Positions 53,401 through 61,600 of a stretch of DNA of 64,000 nucleotides are shown here, piece after piece; the stretch's first letter is position 1; each line of letters begins with the position of its first letter. This DNA is from Inhella sp. Its GTDB lineage: Bacteria; Pseudomonadota; Gammaproteobacteria; Burkholderiales; Burkholderiaceae_C. The position numbers and the translations under genes are program-made. The stretch spans positions 61,647 to 125,646 of the forward strand of contig NZ_JAPZSY010000012.1 in assembly GCF_027532025.1 (NCBI RefSeq), in the 5' to 3' direction. The notes under the pieces were generated by a model. That model worked only from the letters and a program-made list of their open reading frames with translations, did no database searches and was not told where the DNA came from.

Positions 53401-54201
53401 CTAACGCGGCAGCGGAGATGGCGGCTCCTGCGGTACCGCAGGTTCGGCCCGCGCCGGTGCCGCGGCATCCCGCCGCAGCGCCGCAAACGGCCCGAACAGC
53501 CACGAGCGCACGGCGATCACCAGCGTGTACGGCCGGCGCTGCTCGGGCGGAAGGCGCTGGTCGGCCAGGTGCTGCTGGGCGAAGTCTTGCGTCACGCGCT
53601 CCAGGCGTTCGTTGAAGGCCGTGATCAGGTTGTGGCCGATCTGGCCGTGCACCACCATCAGGCGTTCGCCCTCGCCGTCGAAGTCGCTGTTGAAGTAGTC
53701 GCCCACGGCGTGCTCGCGGAAGAAGCGCATCACCGGGCCGCCCGGGCGCCAGCGGAAGGTCTTGGCCACCAGCAGGCGATAGCGATTCAGCGGCCGCAAC
53801 TCGATGAAACCCAGCCGGTCGAGGTGGGCCAGGTGGCCGATGGCCTCGGCTTCGTCGAAGTCGTAGGTGCTGATCACCTGCTCGAAGGGCCATTGCGACA
53901 GGCAGCAAATCGCCATCAAGAGCAGCTTGGGGTTCTTCACCACGGCCTGCTCTTGCTCTTCCGACAGCTCGCGGCGCAGGGGCTGGGCGTCGGCCACGCG
54001 GCGGGCCAGGTCGGCGAAGTCCATCTTCAGCACGCGCAGCACCTCGTCGATGCGCGACAGCGGCAGGTCGCCCTCGGTGGCGAACATGCGCTTGACGCTG
54101 CTTTCGGCCAGGTCCAGGTGCCGCGCCAATTCGGCGTAAGTGATGCCGGCCAGCTTCAGCTCGGCCTTCAGTGCGGCGATCAGGTCACGGGTGCTCGACA
54201 T
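53401..54201 (-). CDS. XRE-type helix-turn-helix transcriptional regulator
   Basis: 266 residues from the ATG at 54201 (an alternative ATG is at 54219). N-terminal HTH: LIAALKAELKLAGITYAEL then RHLDLAESSVKRMFA, like phage-repressor and XRE proteins. The middle and C-terminal part (LLLMAICCLSQWPFEQVIST, later FFREHAVGDYFNSDF) belongs to a family of proteobacterial regulators with no known ligand. The tail is Pro/Ala-rich. It converges on the unknown glc-unit gene, 16 bases apart. Confidence 0.82.
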   Translation of the reverse strand: MSSTRDLIAALKAELKLAGITYAELARHLDLAESSVKRMFATEGDLPLSRIDEVLRVLKMDFADLARRVADAQPLRRELSEEQEQAVVKNPKLLLMAICCLSQWPFEQVISTYDFDEAEAIGHLAHLDRLGFIELRPLNRYRLLVAKTFRWRPGGPVMRFFREHAVGDYFNSDFDGEGERLMVVHGQIGHNLITAFNERLERVTQDFAQQHLADQRLPPEQRRPYTLVIAVRSWLFGPFAALRRDAAAPARAEPAVPQEPPSPLPR

Positions 54202-54244
54202 GCGGCGAAGTATCGCCACGCCAAGCCCGCTCGGGCCGTGGGGT

Positions 54245-54781
54245 TCACAGGGGCATGTGCAAGGACAGCATCAGGCCGCCATCGCTCTGCGGCGACACCG
54301 CCACCGTCGTGCCCACCGGCGTGACCCGCCAGCGGGCGATGCCGTACGACAGCCCGGCCGCCACGGCGACTTCGCTCCAGCGGTGCCGGCGGGTCTGCAC
54401 CCGCGTGTGGCCGACGTAGGTGGCCACCGCGTACAGGGGCCAAGCGGTGTCCCAGCCGTGGCGCTGGTGCACATAGGCAGCGGCCGAGAACGCTCGCGCC
54501 GCATGCCCACTGGGGAAGGACTTGTCGTCGCTGCCGTCAGGCCGCGTCACACCCGTGTTTTTCTTCAGCACCTCGGTGATCCCGGCGCTCAAGGCAAAGG
54601 TTTGAACCAGCTGCCACGCACCTTCGCCATCGCCGCGCCACGCTTCTGCGGCCAGCACGCCCACCGGCAGGGCCAAGCTGAGCACATCGCCGGCCCGGCG
54701 TTCGCCATCCTTGGCGGCGTGGGCCGCCGTGAGGGCGACGGCCAACCCCAGAGCGACAGTGAGGCGAGTGGCAGCAAGCAT
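54245..54781 (-). CDS. PAP2-family phosphatase, exported
   Basis: 178 residues with a signal peptide (start MLAATRLTVALGLAVALTAA, cut after AHA). The acid-phosphatase/PAP2 signatures are all present: KKNTGVTRP, SFPSGHAARAFSAA and GHTRVQTRRHRWSEV (the last usually ends in Asp, here Glu). It likely removes phosphate from lipid or other phosphomonoesters in the periplasm. The start at 54781 gives a clean signal peptide; a longer form from 54835 does not. The 191 bases to the next gene show nothing recognisable. Confidence 0.83.
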   Translation of the reverse strand: MLAATRLTVALGLAVALTAAHAAKDGERRAGDVLSLALPVGVLAAEAWRGDGEGAWQLVQTFALSAGITEVLKKNTGVTRPDGSDDKSFPSGHAARAFSAAAYVHQRHGWDTAWPLYAVATYVGHTRVQTRRHRWSEVAVAAGLSYGIARWRVTPVGTTVAVSPQSDGGLMLSLHMPL

Positions 54782-54972
54782 GACGAGTCCTCCAAGAGTG
54801 CTGCCGATGCTAGGCACGGCGCATGCCCTTCGCAAGGTGAGGGGGACCGGGCTCGGTCTCGTTGCGCGATACCCAGCGCTTCAGCACGCAGCACGCCGCC
54901 CAAAGGCTTTGACCCACAGGCGCAGCGCCGACACCATCCGGCCACCTCAACTTCCGGAGCGCTTGTTCTCCC

Positions 54973-55401
54973 ATGAACCCCCACCCTTCGAAGCCGCATG
55001 CCCGCCACGACACCAAGGCCTGGCAAGTGCAGGTTTGGATCTCCTTCGGCGTCGCCGTCGTGTTGTGCGGCTCGGGTCTGGCCTATCTGCCTGTGGCGCC
55101 CATCGAGCGCGCCTTCATGGTGATGGCCTATGTGTTCTGTCTGTGCGCCGTGTTCGCGCTGGCCAAGTACGTGCGCGACCGCCATGCCGGCCTGCCCGAA
55201 ACCCCGGCCTGGGGTTTGGTGGTGTGGGGCGGCTTCGGCTGCGCCATGGGGCTGACCGGCTGGGGCTTGGCGCAACTGACCATCGCCCCCCCGTATGCCG
55301 CTTTCTTGCTGGTGTCTTGGCTGTTCCTGATCTCTTCCGCCTTCACCCTGGCCAAGACCCTGCGCGATGCGCACGAAGCCCTGTTGGCCGAGCGCGCCTG
55401 A
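54973..55401 (+). CDS. YiaA/YiaB-type inner-membrane protein
   Basis: 142 residues with four membrane segments in two YiaAB units: VQVWISFGVAVVLCGSG and RAFMVMAYVFCLCAVFALAK, then AWGLVVWGGFGCAMGLTGW and YAAFLLVSWLFLISSAFTL. The role of the family is unknown. It heads a three-gene plus-strand group with the two exported proteins that follow. Confidence 0.8.
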   Translation: MNPHPSKPHARHDTKAWQVQVWISFGVAVVLCGSGLAYLPVAPIERAFMVMAYVFCLCAVFALAKYVRDRHAGLPETPAWGLVVWGGFGCAMGLTGWGLAQLTIAPPYAAFLLVSWLFLISSAFTLAKTLRDAHEALLAERA

Positions 55402-55421
55402 TCCTTGAAGGAGTGATGAGC

Positions 55422-55844
55422 ATGAAACGCATGTCGATCTCGTTGGCTTCCGCCGCCTTGGCGGCGACCCTGATCTTGGTGGCGCAGTCCGCCCACGCCC
55501 ACAGCGAGTTGTCGGAAGTCAGCGCCTTGTCCGCCCTGCCGGTGGCCGTGTCGGTGGCTGCGCCGGTGGCCATCCTCAGCGGCGGCGTGGTCCTCACCGT
55601 GGTGAGCGTGCAGGCCAGCGCCACTGGCACGGTGTGGGTGGTGGAGCGCGCCAGCGACGGTGCGCGCGCCAGCATCCGCTTCGCGGGCCAAGTGGCGCAG
55701 TCGGCCTTGTTGTCGGTGGGCACGGCGGTGGTGGTCACCGTGGTGTCCACGGGCACGGTGCTGTCGGTGGCGGGTCAGGCCATCGCCTTCATCCCGAGCG
55801 CCATCGGCGAGGCCTTGCTCTACAACGAGCCCATCGCCCGATGA
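55422..55844 (+). CDS. exported Val/Ser/Ala-rich protein of unknown function
   Basis: 140 residues. The ATG at 55422 is preferred over 55416 because GGAG (55410-55413) is eight bases before it and only two before the other. Signal peptide (MSISLASAALAATLILVA, cut after AHA). The mature part is a hydrophobic beta-type sequence (VAAPVAILSGGVVLTVVS, GTAVVVTVVSTGTVLS) that may sit in a membrane or aggregate. It overlaps the DUF2145 gene as ATGA. No family recognised. Confidence 0.7.
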   Translation: MKRMSISLASAALAATLILVAQSAHAHSELSEVSALSALPVAVSVAAPVAILSGGVVLTVVSVQASATGTVWVVERASDGARASIRFAGQVAQSALLSVGTAVVVTVVSTGTVLSVAGQAIAFIPSAIGEALLYNEPIAR

Positions 55845-56644
55845 GCGCCGCGCTGCGCCGCACCACCGCCGCCGTGGCGGCCGCATTCGCCCTGGCCACG
55901 GCGCACGCCGGTCGCCCTTGCGACGAGCGCCCGCCCACCGTGCACGCGGTGACCCAGGGTCTGGGCCTGGGCGAGCGCACCGCCCGCGCGCTGGACGCCA
56001 GCGGCGCCGAAGTGGTGCTGTTGGCGCGGGCCGGCCAAGACTTGAGCCCGTACCGGCTGCGCTGGTCGCACCTGGCCTTTGCCTACCGCGTGAAGCCGCC
56101 TGAAGGCGACGCGCCCGGCACCTGGCGCGTGGTGCACAAGCTGAACCACTGCGGCAGCGACCGCGCCGGCCTGTACCGCCAAGGCCTGGGCGACTTTTTC
56201 CTGGACAGTCCGCACCGCTTTGAAGCTGCCTACGCCGTGCTGCGGCCTGACGTGGCACAGCGCCTGCGCCCCGTGCTGGAGGACAACACTCGGCTGGCCC
56301 GCTGGCACGAGCGCCGCTACAGCGTGGTGAGCTACGCCTGGGGCACGCGCTACCAACAAAGCAACCAATGGCTGACCGAGACCCTGGCCGGCGCCATGGC
56401 GCCCGAGGCCGTGGACCGCGAGCGCGCCCAAGCCTGGTTGCGCCTGCAGGGCTACGAGCCCACGCGGCTGCGCATCGGCGCCCTGACGCGCCTGGGCGGC
56501 CGCATGACCCAAGCCAACGTCGCCTTCGACGACCACCCCAGCCACCTGCGCTTCAGCGACCGCATCGACACCGTCACCGCCGACTCGGTGTTTGCCTGGG
56601 TGTCGCGCAGCGGCCTGGGCACCCCAGAGCGCACCGTGCGCTGA
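55841..56644 (+). CDS. DUF2145 family exported protein
   Basis: 267 residues with a signal peptide (MSAALRRTTAAVAAAFALAT, cut after AHA). RPCDERPPTVHAVTQGLGLGERTA, RLRWSHLAFAYR, WRVVHKLNHCGSDRAGLYRQG and VVSYAWGTRYQQSNQW give the DUF2145 pattern; the Cys/His set resembles a papain-like peptidase core but this is unproven. Starts in an ATGA overlap with the preceding exported protein, so the two may act together in the periplasm. Confidence 0.8.
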   Translation: MSAALRRTTAAVAAAFALATAHAGRPCDERPPTVHAVTQGLGLGERTARALDASGAEVVLLARAGQDLSPYRLRWSHLAFAYRVKPPEGDAPGTWRVVHKLNHCGSDRAGLYRQGLGDFFLDSPHRFEAAYAVLRPDVAQRLRPVLEDNTRLARWHERRYSVVSYAWGTRYQQSNQWLTETLAGAMAPEAVDRERAQAWLRLQGYEPTRLRIGALTRLGGRMTQANVAFDDHPSHLRFSDRIDTVTADSVFAWVSRSGLGTPERTVR

Positions 56645-56677
56645 CGACAATCGCCCGCCGAACCCGGGAGCCGGACC

Positions 56678-58570
56678 GTGAGCCAAGAACACCCCAGCCA
56701 GTTTGCGTTGATGACCCAGCGGCGCTTCGCGCCCTTCTTTTGGACGCAGTTCCTGGGCGCTGCCAACGACAACCTGTTCAAGTTCGCCTTCACGGTGCTG
56801 GTGACCTACCAGCTGTCGGTGAGTTGGCTGCCGCCGGCCATGGCCGGCTTGGTGATCGGCGCGGTCTTCATCCTGCCCTTCGTGCTGTTCAGCGCCACCT
56901 CGGGCCAGCTGGCCGACAAGTTCGACAAGCGCGCGCTGATGCACGGCATCAAGAGCTTCGAGGTGGCCATCATGGTCATCGGCACCTACGGCCTGTACGC
57001 CAAGGCCGTGCCGGTGATGCTGGGCTGCATCTTCTTGCTCGGCCTGCACAGCACCCTGTTCGGCCCGGTGAAGTACGCCTACCTGCCGGAGCACCTGCGC
57101 CCCGACGAGCTGACCGGCGGCAACGGCATGGTGGAGATGGGCACCTTCGTGTCCATCTTGCTGGGCAACATCCTGGGGGGCGTGCTCATCGCCATCCCCG
57201 AGGTCGGCGCGCAGTACGTCGCCTGGGGCTGCCTGGTCTTCGCCATCTTGGGTCGCCTGACGGCCCAGGCCCTGCCCGAAACACCGGCCAGCGACCCCAG
57301 CCTGCGCATCAACTGGAACCCCTTCACCGAGACCTGGCGCAACCTGCAGATCGCCCGCGAAAGCCTGGTCGTGTTCCGATCGCTGCTGGGCATTTCGTGG
57401 ATGTGGTTCGTGGGCGCTGTTTTCTTGGGCAACTTCCCCGCCATCGCCAAGGACGTGGTGCACGGCAACGAGCAAGTGGCCTCGCTGCTGCTGGTGGTGT
57501 TCTCGGTGGGCATCGCCATCGGCTCGCTGCTGTGCGAAACGCTCAGCCGCCGCATGGTCGAAATCGGCCTCGTGCCCCTGGGCTGCCTGGGCATGACGGT
57601 GTTCTCCGTGGACCTCTACTTCGCCTGCACGGCGCTGCCGGTGCACACCGGCGCGGCCTTCACCCTGCGCGAGTTCGTCGCCGCGCCGGGCCATGCCCGC
57701 GTGATGCTGGACCTGGCCTTGATCGCCCTGAGTGCCGGCCTGTACAGCGTGCCCATGTACGCGCTGATTCAGCTGCGCGCACAACCCACGCACCGCGCGC
57801 GGATCATCGCGGCCAACAACATCCTCAACGCGCTGTTCATGATCGCCGCCAGCGTCATCGCCGGCGCCATGCTGTCCAGCGGCTTCACGGTGCCGCAGCT
57901 GTTTCTGGCCATCGGCATCGCCAACGCGGTGGTCGGCGCCTACATCTTTCTGGTGGTGCCCGAGTACCTGCTGCGCTTCATCGCCTTCGTGCTCAGCCAC
58001 ACCATTTACCGACTGCGCTTGAAGGGCGAGCAGCACATCCCCACCGAGGGCCCGGTGCTGCTGGTGTGCAACCACGTCAGCTTCATCGACGCCGTGCTGC
58101 TCATGGCCGTGAGCCCGCGCCCGGTGCGCTTCATCATGGACCACCGCATCTTCCGTGTTCCCGTGCTGGGCTGGCTGTTCAAGCTGGTCAAGGCCATCCC
58201 CGTGGCCTCGCAGAAGGAAGACCCCGTGGCCTACGCCAAGGCCTTCGAAGCCGCCTCGCAGGTGCTGCGCGAGGGCGACGTGCTGGCCATCTTCCCCGAG
58301 GGCGGCATCACCCGCGACGGCACGCTGCAGCCCTTCAAGGCCGGGTTGATGAAGATCTTGGAGACCGACCCCGTGCCCGTGGTGCCCATGGCGCTGAAGA
58401 ACCTGTGGGGCTCATTCTTCAGCCGCGCCGAGGGCGGAACCGCCATGAGCAGGCCCTTCCGCCGGGGCCTTTTCAGCCGGGTGGAAGTGGTGGTGGGCGA
58501 GCCCGTGCCGCCCCAGCAGGTCAGCCCGGAGGGCCTGCGGCAGCGGGTGGCCGCTTTGTTGGAAGGCTGA
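56678..58570 (+). CDS. MFS lysophospholipid transporter (LplT-like) fused to a PlsC-type acyltransferase
   Basis: 630 residues, start GTG 56678. Residues 1-430 form a 12-span MFS unit close to LplT (FFWTQFLGAANDNLFKFAF, LPEHLRPDELTGGNGMVEMG). The last 200 residues are an acyltransferase with NHVSFID (His466-Asp471), FPEGGITRDG and a final VEVVVGEPV. In E. coli, LplT and Aas are separate and Aas also has an acyl-ACP synthetase domain; here the third part is absent, as in many relatives. Expected job: flip lysophospholipid inward and reacylate it at the inner membrane. Confidence 0.9.
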   Translation: MSQEHPSQFALMTQRRFAPFFWTQFLGAANDNLFKFAFTVLVTYQLSVSWLPPAMAGLVIGAVFILPFVLFSATSGQLADKFDKRALMHGIKSFEVAIMVIGTYGLYAKAVPVMLGCIFLLGLHSTLFGPVKYAYLPEHLRPDELTGGNGMVEMGTFVSILLGNILGGVLIAIPEVGAQYVAWGCLVFAILGRLTAQALPETPASDPSLRINWNPFTETWRNLQIARESLVVFRSLLGISWMWFVGAVFLGNFPAIAKDVVHGNEQVASLLLVVFSVGIAIGSLLCETLSRRMVEIGLVPLGCLGMTVFSVDLYFACTALPVHTGAAFTLREFVAAPGHARVMLDLALIALSAGLYSVPMYALIQLRAQPTHRARIIAANNILNALFMIAASVIAGAMLSSGFTVPQLFLAIGIANAVVGAYIFLVVPEYLLRFIAFVLSHTIYRLRLKGEQHIPTEGPVLLVCNHVSFIDAVLLMAVSPRPVRFIMDHRIFRVPVLGWLFKLVKAIPVASQKEDPVAYAKAFEAASQVLREGDVLAIFPEGGITRDGTLQPFKAGLMKILETDPVPVVPMALKNLWGSFFSRAEGGTAMSRPFRRGLFSRVEVVVGEPVPPQQVSPEGLRQRVAALLEG

Positions 58571-58576
58571 GATTTC

Positions 58577-59005
58577 ATGCAAGCACCGTTGACCATCCAG
58601 GTGGACTACAGCCTGCACGCCTACCGGTCCTTGACGACGGAGCGCTGGGTCGATGCGATGGCAGAGGTCAGCGCCAAGGTCGGCCGGCCGGTGAACCGGT
58701 GGGAGCGGGCCGTGTCGCTCGCGTTTTGGCAGTTGGTCGTGACCGTCGTGTGGGCGGTCAAGCGATTCCGCGTCGGGCGTTGCATCTTCCATCTGGATGC
58801 CGAAGGCGTGACGCGCAACAGCGCAAGGATGGGTGCGCTCCATGCGCCCTGGTCGCGATTTCGCCGCGTGCAGGCCTTGCCATCGGGTTGGCTGCTCCAC
58901 ACCGACCGCGGCGCCATCGCCTTGCCCAAAGAGTGCGTGAGCGCGGCGCAGGAGGAGGCGCTGATCGCGCTCGTCCCGCCGGCGCTTTGGTCCGCGCCGA
59001 CCTGA
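58577..59005 (+). CDS. YcxB-like hypothetical protein
   Basis: 142 residues, one likely membrane span (RAVSLAFWQLVVTVVWAVK) between a short N-terminal part (QVDYSLHAYRSLTTERW) and a C-terminal domain with APWSRFRRVQALPSGWLL and ALPKECVS, the YcxB-like C-terminal pattern. Function unknown. It starts six bases after the LplT-fusion gene and its stop overlaps the GNAT ATG by one base. Confidence 0.7.
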   Translation: MQAPLTIQVDYSLHAYRSLTTERWVDAMAEVSAKVGRPVNRWERAVSLAFWQLVVTVVWAVKRFRVGRCIFHLDAEGVTRNSARMGALHAPWSRFRRVQALPSGWLLHTDRGAIALPKECVSAAQEEALIALVPPALWSAPT

Positions 59006-59586
59006 TGCACGCGCTGCGCACCGCTCGCCTGCTGCTGCGCCCGCCGCACGCCGAGTTGGCCGAGGCGGTGGCCGACTTCCTGCGCCGCAACAGCGCCCAT
59101 TTCGCCCCCTGGGACCCCCCCCGCCCGGCGGGCCTGCACACCGTCGCGCACCAGCGCGACCTGCTGGCCAGCCAGGCGCTGGCGCAGGCCAATGGCAGTG
59201 CCTACCGCTGGTTCTTGACGCGGCACGACGCGCCCCAGGTTGTGATCGGCTCGGCCTCGCTCAGCAACGTGGCGCGCGGCCCGCACCAAGGGGCTTCGCT
59301 CGGCTACGCGCTGGACGCCGCCAGCCAAGGCGCTGGCCTAATGCACGAGGCCCTACAGGCCGTCGTCGGCGAAGCCTTTGGTCCCTTGAACCTGCATCGC
59401 CTGCAAGCCGCGGTCCGGCCCGAGAACGCCCGCAGCGCCGCCGTGCTACAGCGCCTGGGCTTTCGAGAGGTGGGACTGGCGCGGGATTACCTGTTCATCG
59501 ACGGCGCGTGGCGCGACCATGTGCTGACCGAGTTGACCCACCCGGACTTCGTGCTGCCCCCGGAGTGGGTCAGAGCGCCGCGCTGA
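59005..59586 (+). CDS. GNAT N-acetyltransferase, RimJ/RimL-like
   Basis: 193 residues. LRTARLLLRPPHAELAEAV at the start, SLGYALDAASQGAGLMHEAL and HRLQAAVRPENARSAAVLQR are the acetyl-CoA-binding and RimJ-type motifs, with GFREVGLARDYLFIDG after. RimJ/RimL act on the N-termini of ribosomal proteins S5 and L12; this could be such an enzyme or another GNAT. The end overlaps the convergent TonB receptor gene by 17 bases. Confidence 0.85.
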   Translation: MHALRTARLLLRPPHAELAEAVADFLRRNSAHFAPWDPPRPAGLHTVAHQRDLLASQALAQANGSAYRWFLTRHDAPQVVIGSASLSNVARGPHQGASLGYALDAASQGAGLMHEALQAVVGEAFGPLNLHRLQAAVRPENARSAAVLQRLGFREVGLARDYLFIDGAWRDHVLTELTHPDFVLPPEWVRAPR

Positions 59587-61543
59587 GGCTCGCCTGAAGC
59601 AGGCGCCCCGGGCGCTCGACGTAGAGCCCGCTGCCGCGCAGCTCGAAGCTGCGGTGGTTCAGCGCGTTGGTCATCAGCACGCGGGCCGTGAAGGCTTGGG
59701 GGCCCAGCTGGAAGGACCAGCGGGCGCCCAGGTCGAGCTCGGTCAGCGCCGGCAGGTTCACGCGGTTGTCGCGCGTGGCGGTGATGGGGCCGGTGTGGGC
59801 CAGGCCCAGGTCGAAGGCGGCGCCGCCCAGCGCGGCGGGGCGCCACACCAGGTTCAGGCGACCGCTGCGTTCGGCTTGGCCCACGGGGCGCTCGCCCACC
59901 CGGCCTAAGCGCACAGCCTCGCCGCTGACGCGGGGGCGCATCAGCACGGCGCCGGTGACCAGCTGCCATTCCGGGGAAAGGGCGCCACTGAGCGACAGCT
60001 CCACGCCGCGGTGGCGCACCTCGCCCAGCTCGGTGAAGAGGTTGGCGGCGTCGAGGTTGTAGTAGGGCTTGCGCACGTCGAACACGCCGGCCACCAGCTT
60101 GAGGACCGGCGTGGCCTGCCAGCGCAGGCCGGCGTCGCGCTGCGTGGTTTGCAGCGCGGGCATGGCCTGGTTGCGGTTGCTGGCGTTGGCCGGGGCCACG
60201 CCGCTTTCTTCCAGGCCTTGGGTGAAGCCGGCGTAGACCGCCAGCGTGGGGCTCAGGTGCCAGGCCCCGTTGGCCATGGGCAGCCAGGGCTGGCTGGCGG
60301 TGGCGGCGCGCGGGGTGCCCGATGCGGAGGGGCTTTGCACCGTCTTGCGGTAGTCGCTGCGCTGCAGGGCCACGCTGGCCTCGACCTGGCGCGCCCACTG
60401 CAGGCCATAGGCCAAGCCGCCGCTGTGCTGCAGCACGCGGTCGTGCGTGCGTTCGCCAAACACCCAGCTGGGCTGCGCGGGCTCGAAGGGCGCGTCGATG
60501 GCCATGCGGCCGTAGTCCAGGCTTTGCGAGCCGCCCACCAAGCGGGTGCGCGAGCGGCCGCTGGCCTGCAGGGTCAAGCGGTGCTGCCAGTCGCCGTCCG
60601 CCCAATGGCGGGTCAGGCGCAGCTCACCGCTGTCGGACGCAACCTTGGACGGCGGGTCTTTGATCACGCGGCGCAGGCCCGTGCCGTCGGGCTGCAGGTC
60701 CAGCATCAGGTTGGCGAAGCTGGCGCGGTCGTCGAACTCGGAATGGAACAGGCCCAGGCGCAGGGTCCAAGCGGGATCGAGCGCATGGCGCAACAGCAGG
60801 CCGCGGTTCAAGCCCACGCCTTGGTAAGCGGCCCAGCTGGGGCCTTGGAACTGGCGAGGCGGGCTGAAGGGCGGCAGGCCGGCGTAGCCGGGTTGCAGCA
60901 GGGGGCCGATCTGGTCGTGCGTGGTGTCGGTGCGGGCCCAGAACACCGTGGCGTCGGTGTGGGTGTCGGGCCGCCAGCGCAGGGCCAGCGCGGCGGTGGT
61001 GTTGTTGGCGTCGGTGCCGTTGCCGTACTCGGTGTGCGTGGCCTGCACGCCGCCTTGCACCGACCAGCCCGCGCCCAGCGGCCGGCTGCCGTCCAGCTCC
61101 AGGTAACGACCGCCCCAAGCGTCGCCGCCCACGGCCAGGTCCACGCTGGCGCGCTCGCCCGGGCGGCGCAGGCGCACGTCCACCACGCCGGTGGGCGCGG
61201 GGAAGGCTTGGCCCTGGGCGCTCAGGCCCACGCGGATGGCCTGGGCGCCGCGCAGGCGCTGCGGCAGGTTCCACACCTGGTCGAAGTACAGGCCTTCGAT
61301 GCGTACGTTGCCCGCCGCCGTGGGCGAGAAGCCGCGCACGCTGCCGGCCGAGTACAGGCCGATGCTTTCGCGGCCGACGCTGGTGCCAAAGGCGTCGTCG
61401 GCGGCCGACACGGCCGCGCCTTGGGCGGCGGCCAGCGCGGGGCCAAGGCAAAGCAACAGCGGACAAAGACGGGACACGGGGAGCAGGGCTGGATGCGAGG
61501 CGCGGCAGTGTAGGCAGGGCGATCGTGCAAGCGCGCTGAACAT
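59570..61543 (-). CDS. TonB-dependent outer-membrane receptor (second)
   Basis: 657 residues from the ATG at 61543; the signal peptide core (SRLCPLLLCLGPALA) lies at residues 24-38, so a downstream start such as GTG 61477 is possible. The plug has SVGRESIGLYSAGSVRGFSPTA and PTGVVDVRLRRPGER; the barrel ends YVERPGRLLQASLSAAL. The plug seems shorter than usual and the TonB box is not obvious. Siderophore-type pattern in the barrel, but the ligand is not known. It is divergent from dinG with about 57 bases between starts. No Fur box recognised. Confidence 0.82.
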   Translation of the reverse strand: MFSALARSPCLHCRASHPALLPVSRLCPLLLCLGPALAAAQGAAVSAADDAFGTSVGRESIGLYSAGSVRGFSPTAAGNVRIEGLYFDQVWNLPQRLRGAQAIRVGLSAQGQAFPAPTGVVDVRLRRPGERASVDLAVGGDAWGGRYLELDGSRPLGAGWSVQGGVQATHTEYGNGTDANNTTAALALRWRPDTHTDATVFWARTDTTHDQIGPLLQPGYAGLPPFSPPRQFQGPSWAAYQGVGLNRGLLLRHALDPAWTLRLGLFHSEFDDRASFANLMLDLQPDGTGLRRVIKDPPSKVASDSGELRLTRHWADGDWQHRLTLQASGRSRTRLVGGSQSLDYGRMAIDAPFEPAQPSWVFGERTHDRVLQHSGGLAYGLQWARQVEASVALQRSDYRKTVQSPSASGTPRAATASQPWLPMANGAWHLSPTLAVYAGFTQGLEESGVAPANASNRNQAMPALQTTQRDAGLRWQATPVLKLVAGVFDVRKPYYNLDAANLFTELGEVRHRGVELSLSGALSPEWQLVTGAVLMRPRVSGEAVRLGRVGERPVGQAERSGRLNLVWRPAALGGAAFDLGLAHTGPITATRDNRVNLPALTELDLGARWSFQLGPQAFTARVLMTNALNHRSFELRGSGLYVERPGRLLQASLSAAL

Positions 61544-61600
61544 TGACGACGAAGCGGCGCCGCGGTGGTCGTCCGCCCCGCCTCGGACAATAGGGCGTCC

